NCBI GenBank assembly: GCA_024752435.1
Contig: CP103034.1
Coordinates: forward strand, 682,001-746,000
DNA: 64,000 bases
DNA from: Allantophomopsis cytisporea
Taxonomy: Eukaryota > Ascomycota > Leotiomycetes > Phacidiales > Phacidiaceae
Direction of reading: 5' to 3'
Position numbers and translations under genes: made by a program. This document shows, in pieces, positions 56,303 through 64,000 of the stretch. The notes under the pieces were generated by a model that worked only from the letters and a program-made list of their open reading frames with translations, did no database searches and was not told the DNA's origin. Within the stretch, counting starts at the first letter, position 1. Each line of letters opens with the position of its first letter.

Positions 56303-59300
56303 GGTTGGCGATACGTCCTGCGCAATTGCCAGCAACTAGATGAAGTCTGATATCCGATCCTCGTTAAGTATTCTCTCCTCCTCTAACGATCATGAGCTTT
56401 CGAATGGCATCGACTTAAAAATTGACAGTAGATAGGCTTCGAAGGGTCTTTCCGATGTGTTCTTGCGCTCTGATTTGAGTAGGGGCCCCTCGATGTTGGA
56501 TGTGGTAGTGCACGGTCGCGCGAGAATAAAAGGTTCGGGCTTCTTGCACTAGTCGCTCAGTGGGGATCGTATGTACTTTTGAGAAGTTCAATTGACAGGG
56601 CTTACAATTCCCTTTGAGAAGATCATTCACTTTCTGGACATCAATGAAGCCAGGTATTGTGTCGTGAATACTCGGTGGGTATTGTGCATTAGCAAGAATA
56701 GCGAATGCCTTGACCGTTGAGCAGAGCGGGGGGGAGGGATGCGCAGGAAGGGATTAGAGGAGAAATAATAGATAGATAGGCTCGATATGAATAGACACTC
56801 CTTCGGCGGAGGAGGACCGGTAATGGTTTGGTGGTTCGTGGTGTTGTGCCTTCTTTCTTGTCGTCGTCTTTTCGCCCTCCTTCGTTCCCTGAGTTCCACC
56901 CTTCTCAGGTCCCAATAGTCGCCAATCCAGTTTAGTCGCAATAGTGTACGAGGGGTGAGTTGTTAGTGCTTGCAGTGGATAGTTAGTCGTCCACCCAGAG
57001 ACTTTGCTGTGGTCCGATGCACTAAGAATACTCTCCTTCAAGTCTTAGGTTGGCAATGGACAACGACGGTGATGTTGTATGCGTAAGACCGTGTTGAAGA
57101 GAGAGGAGACGGAAATGAGGAGGAGAATGTGATGGACGATGGAGGTGTTCGTGACGGGCTTGTGAGCATTCCAGCTGCGCACGCATACTCCGTACGATAT
57201 GTACCTTATGTATGTACGTATGTACGTAACTACTCATTCATACAAGTGCACACAGTACACAGTACGCAGTACGCAGTACGCAATACGCAATACGCAATAC
57301 ACAGATAAATACCTTCCTGGCTCTGCGTGCTTTATCATTGAGAATACGGAGGCCGGAGCTGTCAATATGTCGACTCGGTGATGCGAGATACGGAGCAGAA
57401 ACTAAGTGCTGGGATACGAGCATATACCACTTTACCTTACTTACTCTACTGTACCACCCACACGCACGCCGAGGCATCCAGCACCAACATCAAACTCGAG
57501 TGTTTGCAATCATGTTGTGTTGTTGCAGACAACACAGTTGATATTATTCATGCTTCGCTCCACAGCTACTATGCATTTACGAAGTCCAGTACTTCACTTC
57601 ATCGCAGTTGATCGTTATCAACACCTCATCGACTCATCGACTCATCGATTATCCACTCATCGGTACCCCATAGAATCATTCGTACCATACACAGTATTCC
57701 TTCTTTCGTACTTCGCTTCCACATATGTAATGCTTGTTTATGCTGACAATTTGTAGATTACTCAGTGTTGTAGAAGTGGAAGAGTGAAAGAGGACGTCTT
57801 CATAGACAGGGTTGCACCAAGTTTGTGAGCTTCAATTCTGAGAACCGAAGCAATGCCTGCATCATGATAATTCAAGTTTCACTTAGACAAGATCCTGTAC
57901 AGATGAAGGACGGTCAATGGCTGACTAGACTGCAGACATCTAATCTTTAGATGGCTTCAAATAGAGCTAGACGTGGCAGACCGGGGGGTATTCTGTCAGA
58001 TTTGGTCTCGTGCTTTTTCTCCGATCAACCACAAATTCTCTTCCGTCGGCAGGATCATCCTCCTGTCCTGAAAGAGATAGAAGAGAGGAGGGCAAGAGAA
58101 CCGGCAAAAGTCACAATGTCTTTGTGTAGCCGTTGTCATGCATAGGGGTGCTTTCATTTGCATTCCAGAAACAAAGTGTCCCTGGCTAAGAGACTGCTGA
58201 CTGCATAAGACCACCCAAGACAACACATATTATGCCCTTGAGGGTGTTGATAGAGCCCTGAAAAGGTACAAGCCACGAACGGCCACCTTAAAGACAACGT
58301 CCAAAATTCCCTAGTATGTATGTATTCATAGCCATCGAACCATTATTAGATCTTCTCTCCATTCATGACTATTTACAACATATCACGGGATTTAATAGTG
58401 CTGATAAAGCGTTCTTCGTACACAGTACAGAGAGAGATATCTCGCATATCTCAACTAAAACACATCTTCCGCACAGATGACTGTGCAGTACCACTTGAAG
58501 CTTCAAATTATTGCTCGGCACCACCTCACAATACTGAGTAACAATTCGTGAGCCTTACATGCGGAAAGTATTTCCACCAAACATCCCAGCGAGCGGGATG
58601 TGGTGATATGTAGTGATACTGCACTTGTTGTGAATGGCAGAGCACGTTTCACCCCTCGTACTCCGTATTCCCTTCTCAAGCTTACTGGGCTTCTGTCCTA
58701 TCGGCTGCCTCGTTGATACATGATACACGGCCAAACTTACACCCAAAACTCATCATTCAAAAACCAACGGCAGTCATCAAGCAACGGAGAGTGCTCCAAA
58801 TAACGTGGTCGTCGTAAAAGCCCCTGATCCCTCCTCCCTCTAATCTCAGCCTTACTGCCAAAAAGCAAAAAACCAAAACATATCGAAAACGAAGTCAAAT
58901 AATTCTGAATTAAGGATAATGCATGAGATATTACTTGCAGAACACGTAAAGCACACATGTGTACGTTTATACATACACAGTACGTATTGCGTACATATCA
59001 TCTATAGAGTGGAATCCCACGTTACAAAACAATTCCCATCGAGGGTGAAGCGTCGTAAAGGGGGGGGATTTCATTCTCAACCCCATATTCCAAACTTGAC
59101 CTCCAAGAATAAGTGTACTGTGTACGAGTAGGTAGTGCGCCCTTCAACTGTTAAGCAATAAAGGACAGAAATACCTTACACAAGCTCCTCGACTCCATAC
59201 TCCATATCCCAATTCCCCCAGCGTCGCCCCAAGCCCTGCACCACAGTAGTTACTGCAGATCTCAACGCCCAGCGCCAGGCACAGACGAGCGTAGTCGAGT

Positions 59301-60459
59301 AGGGGACGTCAACAGAGCGTACTTGTGAAGCGATCACCGGCTCACAAAGTAGTTAAAAATCGCGAAAAACCCAGGAGTGACAGGCCTGCAACGGCGACCC
59401 CCTCTGTCGAGTCCCCATCTCTCTCTCACTGACTAGACCAGACACGCCGAAAATTTCCGGGCATCTTGAATATGCATGCAGCTGCACGACGAAGCATGCA
59501 GCGAAGAAATCTCAGATGCAAAGAGAGATCTCATCATCATGTGCCATTCGACTGTCCAGGAACAAGTCAAAAAAATATCTATTCAGGGCGATATTTGCCG
59601 CCATAGAAAGAGGCCCAACCTTCAATGTACCTTTCCGTCTACAGTACTTACTTTACCTAACCCAGCCTTATCCATTTCAGACAAGGCTTCAAGGCTTCAA
59701 CTCCTCGTGCCTCAACCTCGCAGGACTCTTACCCAGCCATGCCAGCCCAGTGCAGATTGGACCCCTGAACCAGCAGTAGTAGTAGACAAAGCAAGCCCGT
59801 CCGACGATCCCCTTTCTTGCCACCGCCCAGCGAGCCCCAGCGAGCCCATCGCGGCTAATCGCAAAAACAAGGGACGCTCGAGATTGAGATGAGGATGTTG
59901 CGCTTGGGCGAAGTAGTCCATAGTGACATGCCGGTTTTGTGAGAATAATTCTAATAAGATTGGGGTTTTCTGGGGCACACTGTATTCTGTGGGGCGTACT
60001 TGGGAGTTTGGTTTGGTGAGGCACATGAGATGGTATTTTTTCATGTGGGTGAGGGTTAAGGGTAGGGAGCTACGAGAATCTGCAGGTTCGTACTGCTTGG
60101 ATTTGGGAGATTATACATAACGTTGGCGTTGCATTTCAAGTAATTCAAGAAGACGACGAGCCGTGGCATGGACTTTCAATTGATATACGACACATAAAAT
60201 TCAAGCATTAAGAGTTTATTTTCGTTGGTTTCTTCTACCCGACTCATCCTACGAATACCAAAGACATTACACGAACATGCCTCCCAAGTATCCCCACACA
60301 CCCCATACTCCCTCAGCCACCTGCCATCCGCATTCCAGTCCAAAGAAAACCCATACGCCCAACAATCATAATTAGCAGCATGACATCAGTATAATCTTAC
60401 ACAGCAGTCCCAACCCCACATCCTTTACCCAAGACATCCAATGCGATCATCTAGACCTG
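56303..60459. other. Large gene-poor stretch, about 4.1 kb
   Basis: Between the RhoGAP and STU1 genes (both minus). It contains a possible upstream exon of the RhoGAP gene near 56300-56340. No ORF with family similarity was found. The longest, at 59476-59892 (138 codons), is Pro/Ser/Arg-biased and is likely chance. Several short repeats occur (57251-57305 heptamers; CATCGACT near 57630-57660). Confidence 0.5.
57251..57305 (+). repeat. Tandem 7-nt repeat, (C)AGTACGC / AATACGC
   Basis: About seven imperfect heptamers in a row that change from CAGTACA through CAGTACG to CAATACG along the array, a gradient typical of stepwise slippage and point mutation. Confidence 0.9.
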
Positions 60460-63400
60460 TCAAGAAGCCGGCATCTCTCTGGCGCCCTTTTCAATGTAGT
60501 AAGTGAGCAAGCTCTTAGAACCGTCCTCGACGCCGTCTAACGCCCGCCAGAATCTCTGGTCGCCTACGCGGCTGTGAAATGGCACGCAGAAAGAAGAGGC
60601 ACGCATGCGGACGCCGGAGTCCTTACAGTTGAGGCACTTGACAGCCAGTCTACCAAGATCTGCAACCTCTGCATCCTCCGGCATATAAGTCGGGGAGGTT
60701 TTAAGTAGCTGTTCGAGCACGTATGAGCCAAGCATGAGCTTTTGGTAGCCCTCGCCGCTCATATCCACCTCCATGAGAGAAGGTGTCAGTGAATCAATGG
60801 TCTGTCTTGCGTCGGCAAGGACGACAAAGTCTTCGGAGACGCCTTCGAGGATGTTGGAGATGCGCTGGCTGGTCTTGTAGCGGCTTCTTGTTGCAAGTAA
60901 TGCCTCCAGTCCACGTGGAACATATGGAGTGAACGCCTCTCTATTGTACTTCAACATGAGCTTGATTGTGCTCAGAATCTGCAGCTTCAGGTCTTCTTCT
61001 TTCTCTGGTGTAATAGAATTCAATGGTGTTTCAAGGTAACCGAAGAGACCGAGAAGAAGCGCTTCGAATTTACTTTCAGGGTAGGTCTTGTTCTCTCTTA
61101 TCCATCCCTGCAACTTGCGCAGGCCATGTACATCCAGAGATTTTGAATTGATTCTCTCGATGCCACTGTTCAAGAGGCGCACTGACTTCTTCGTATCTTC
61201 TGGGGACGCTGGAGCCTTCGCTTCCACTGGCGCAGGCTCATTTCTAATGGTGTTTGCCGCATCTCCATTTACTGGTACTTCCTCCAAAACAGGAGCCTCA
61301 AACTCTGACTGTGGCTTTGTTTGTTCGTCAGTATGGGGATAAGGATCTTCAAAGACCTTCATGGTTGCATGTGGTGATGCGATATGTGGTCTCTGGGGAG
61401 TCTGTGGAGTTTGTGGGGTTTCCAGCTCTACCGTCATCTGCGGAGCTTTCGGTGATGGAGAAGGGGTGTCTTTGAGTGACATGGAGTTGACATTTGGAAT
61501 AACCATTGTCAATTCCTCGTCAGCTTTCGATATTGCAGGGCTCTCCTCACGTGTTGTAACCACAGTAGATTTCGACCTCACAGGGCTTGCACGTTTTACA
61601 ATAGACGGTTTCGCTACCGGAATCTTCTCTCTTGTCGGACTGCCATGTGAATGATTGGAGTGCGTGGACTGAGCGGTCGTTGGTCTAGGTATCATAGGTT
61701 TGGGAGAACTTGCGCTGGCAACACTGGAAACACTGGAGTTCAATGGTTTACGGCGTGTGCTGACCGGGCTTGTACTGGTACTATCGCCGCCTCTGACACT
61801 GTCTGCTCCTGGCGTGGTTGCCCCTCTTCTTACAGAGTAGGGTCCTGCGGTAGCTGGTCGAACAATTTCCGGACGTGGCTTGACTCGTGGGCGCATAGGA
61901 GCAACAGATAACCCGCCATGGCTTGCTGTCTTTTTCTCTGCGGGCGCTTTTGCTTCAAGTTGTTCATTCTTGGTAGAAGTTGTTATCGAGGATACAGATC
62001 GTGTTGGTGAGAAATGCGACATCGCGGAACCAGGTCTTGAAGGTGGGTTCTTTGACGAAGCCATTTGAGCTTTTTTCTGTGCCAACATAGTCTCCCGAAG
62101 TGTAGGTTTCGCTGGACCCATGGTGCTCTTGGAAAAGCCCAAACCTGGCCGTGCAGATGCAACTTCTGGTTTTTTTGGAGTATTTGGGTTGCTTGGGTCC
62201 ATTTGAAGCTTGTTTTGTTGTGGGGCATCTAAAGTAGCCATAATAGCTTCGGCCTTGGCTGGCCATATAGCTGCAAAGGTCCAATATGTGCTCCTCATGC
62301 TCTCTCTCACGCCAGGATTAGGATCAGTAAGACCTTTCTTGATACACTTCTCGATCAAATCAAGTCCTCCAGTATGCTCAACATGACTCTTGTGGTGTGC
62401 CTCCTTTTTGAGAAGTGTTTTCAACCAGCCCGTAGCATACGTTCTAGGTTGGACGTTCTTATCTTGGCAAGCAAACCAGATGTGTTGCATAATGCGCAAG
62501 TTGTAAGACACTCTGCTGACAATGATATCAACTGTGATGTTACCATTCTGCGAACTGATCTTCTTGGTGCCTCCACAAAGCTTGATTAGATTCTGTAATA
62601 GAATCTCTACCATTGGATCGAGGCCTGGACCTGCAGTTCTTGCAACCTCTTGTACAACGCTACAGCCTTCTTTCGAAAGACTAGTTCTTAGAGAATTCAC
62701 AGCCTTAAGAATTCCATCCAATAAAGATTTGATTCCTGCTAGGAATGCATCATGGAAATCGCCAGGTGCGTTTCCAGCATTCAACCTTCGAAGCTTAGTG
62801 CAGCTCTGTTCTCTCTTCAACCAATTTGCTTCCGACTCCTTGCCCTCAAAGTATGGATGCATCTCTCTGAAAATCTCCTCCAATTCGCGCTGGGTGTTGA
62901 CATACGAAGGGTCCACTCGATCAACCTTGGCCTCTGGAACAAAAGCAGGAACCGCATCGGGTACGGCTGCCTTCGGTACGGCGGCCACTGTATGGCTGCG
63001 AGATTCGACTGTATACGCTGGCATCGCTGGAGGAGCCTCGGATTCGACCGGGCTGGATAGAGAGATTTGGTCGACAATCGCAGTCGCTATCGTTGATCGA
63101 ACATTGTAGGTTTTTAACTGTCTTTTTAGGTCTGATTTTGCCGCTGGCGGTGCCGAGCTGGAAATTATTAGTATGTATTACTGGTATGATAGGATAATCA
63201 GTGTAGAAGTACATACCGGAAGAGTTCAATAACAGTATGTCTAGCATTGTCTCGAACCATGCCATCTGCATCTTCTAATAATTCCATCAAAGCAGGTACA
63301 AAGCTCTTAAACTGCAATCCTCTTTCTTGGTGCATCTGCGAGCTGTCAGCGACATTCAAGTTTTGAGGAAACCTGAAAACGTACCTGCACCACCCAATTC

Positions 63401-63849
63401 ATGCTTGCCTCCTTCGCTCTTGAGTTCTTTCCCACCATAGCTACATTCCGCACGGCGCGTTCAACATCCATTGGCGAAACCTTCCAGATGGTAGTAAAGC
63501 ATTGCGCCGCCAGATGTCTGAACTTATCCTTCTGGTCACCAATTTTCTCCGTCAACAACGGCAACACCTTGACAGCCTGCTTCGCCACATACTTGGGTTC
63601 CTGTCGCGACAAGCGGGTCAATAGATGGCCGAGGGTGGTGAATCCGGCATTGACCAATGCGGTGTGCTGCGACGCCATGGTAATATGCGCGATTTCGAAA
63701 AGCGACGGAATGCAAGTGTCGGGGACATTATTCTGCTTGATGCCGGACTTGACATTGTTGATGGCACTTGTCTTTGCATCGATGGAGGCATCGGTGCGCA
63801 GCAGTGTCAGCAAGTCGGCGACTTGGTCGTCTGTAATCTTTTCACCCAT
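60460..63849 (-). CDS. STU1: STU1 / CLASP microtubule plus-end protein, 1,093 aa
   Basis: Exons 63849-63385 (155 codons), 63335-63217 and 63157-60460. The N-terminal TOG-like HEAT domain has DDQVADLLTLLRTD, AGFTTLGHLLTRLS, KFRHLAAQCFTTIWK, MHQERGLQFKSFVPALMELL and ADGMVRDNARHTVIELF. The CLASP_N region follows (ELEEIFREMHPYFEGKESEANW, NLRIMQHIWFACQDKNVQPR, DLIEKCIKKGLTDPNPGVRE, RSTYWTFAAIWP). The middle is Ser/Pro/Lys-rich (SRPGSAMSHFSPTRSVSS), a typical microtubule-binding linker. A helical C-terminal domain ends ...GVEDGSKSLLTYYIEKGA. STU1 promotes spindle-microtubule growth and kinetochore capture and is essential in yeast. Length and domain order match the family. The start is supported by MGEKITDDQV. 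Confidence 0.92.
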
Positions 63850-64000
63850 ATTGGCTGTTCAAGGGAGCTCAGCCCGCTCCTCTCTGAATGCGAAACTCCT
63901 AACAACACGCTTGACGGCTGATGTCGTCGCCGTTGAGGGTATGAAGCTACTGTTATTGGTGCGAAAAGTAATTGATGGAAATGCACATAGGTACTCGCTG
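63850..64000 (-). promoter_or_regulatory. STU1 upstream region, partial
   Basis: Only 151 nt upstream of the STU1 ATG are inside the window. No clear TATA element is seen in them. Confidence 0.4.

Noticed and set aside
57238..57756. Frames across the heptamer array
   Set aside because: The predicted peptides are translated tandem repeats and Thr/Ser/His-rich chance sequence.
59476..59892. 138-codon frame in the gap before STU1
   Set aside because: Pro/Ser/Arg-rich with no domain; neighbouring frames overlap it equally well.

Overview
The window is nuclear DNA of a filamentous ascomycete (Pezizomycotina). The evidence is many short spliceosomal introns (about 45-65 nt, GTNNGT...YAG), AT-moderate intergenic DNA, and families typical of mould genomes: a Clr5-domain protein, STU1/CLASP, a LIM-RhoGAP, a CTDK-I cyclin and a fungal listerin. 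A Leotiomycetes-like origin is a guess; nothing in the window proves it. I saw no rRNA, tRNA, CRISPR array, transposon or prophage.

Left part (0-17.6 kb), the accessory-looking part. A small Gly-rich repeat protein (48-639, +) is followed by a very large minus-strand gene (1389-8845). It encodes a ZNFX1/UPF1-like SF1 helicase, a Cys-rich NFX1-like finger region and three tandem CbbX/SpoVK-type AAA+ domains in one 2,333-residue chain. Divergent from it, across about 0.5 kb, is a fungal protein of unknown function (9354-10628, +) with a PD-(D/E)XK-like residue pattern. Next come a Clr5-domain protein (11404-14222, -) with one problematic in-frame stop, a weakly supported ORF (15560-16138, +) and an unrecognised single-pass membrane protein (16343-17624, -).

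Middle part (20-45.8 kb), mostly conserved cell-biology genes: a CDK-like kinase of the Csk1/CAK type (-), a muniscin Syp1-type endocytic adaptor (+), the ribosome-quality-control E3 ligase listerin (-), a 1,438-residue protein with about 14 EPDG repeats and a C-terminal membrane segment (+), the CTD kinase cyclin Ctk2 (-), a Pom33/Tts1/TMEM33-family membrane nucleoporin (+) and a ribosomal L1-domain nucleolar protein (-).

Right part (47-64 kb): an FHA-domain Tos4/Plm2-like protein (+), two small unrecognised proteins (115 aa + and an acidic 184 aa -), the LIM-LIM-RhoGAP (-), a roughly 4.1 kb gene-poor stretch, and STU1/CLASP (-), whose start lies 151 nt inside the right edge.

Exon structures were built by hand from reading frame, splice consensus and remembered family sequence. 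Joined exon lengths were checked to be multiples of three. The strongest leads are (i) the helicase plus triple-AAA+ fusion and its divergent nuclease-like neighbour, (ii) three of its four Walker A loops being cut by introns at the same region of the motif, one with a GC donor, and (iii) the EPDG-repeat membrane protein.
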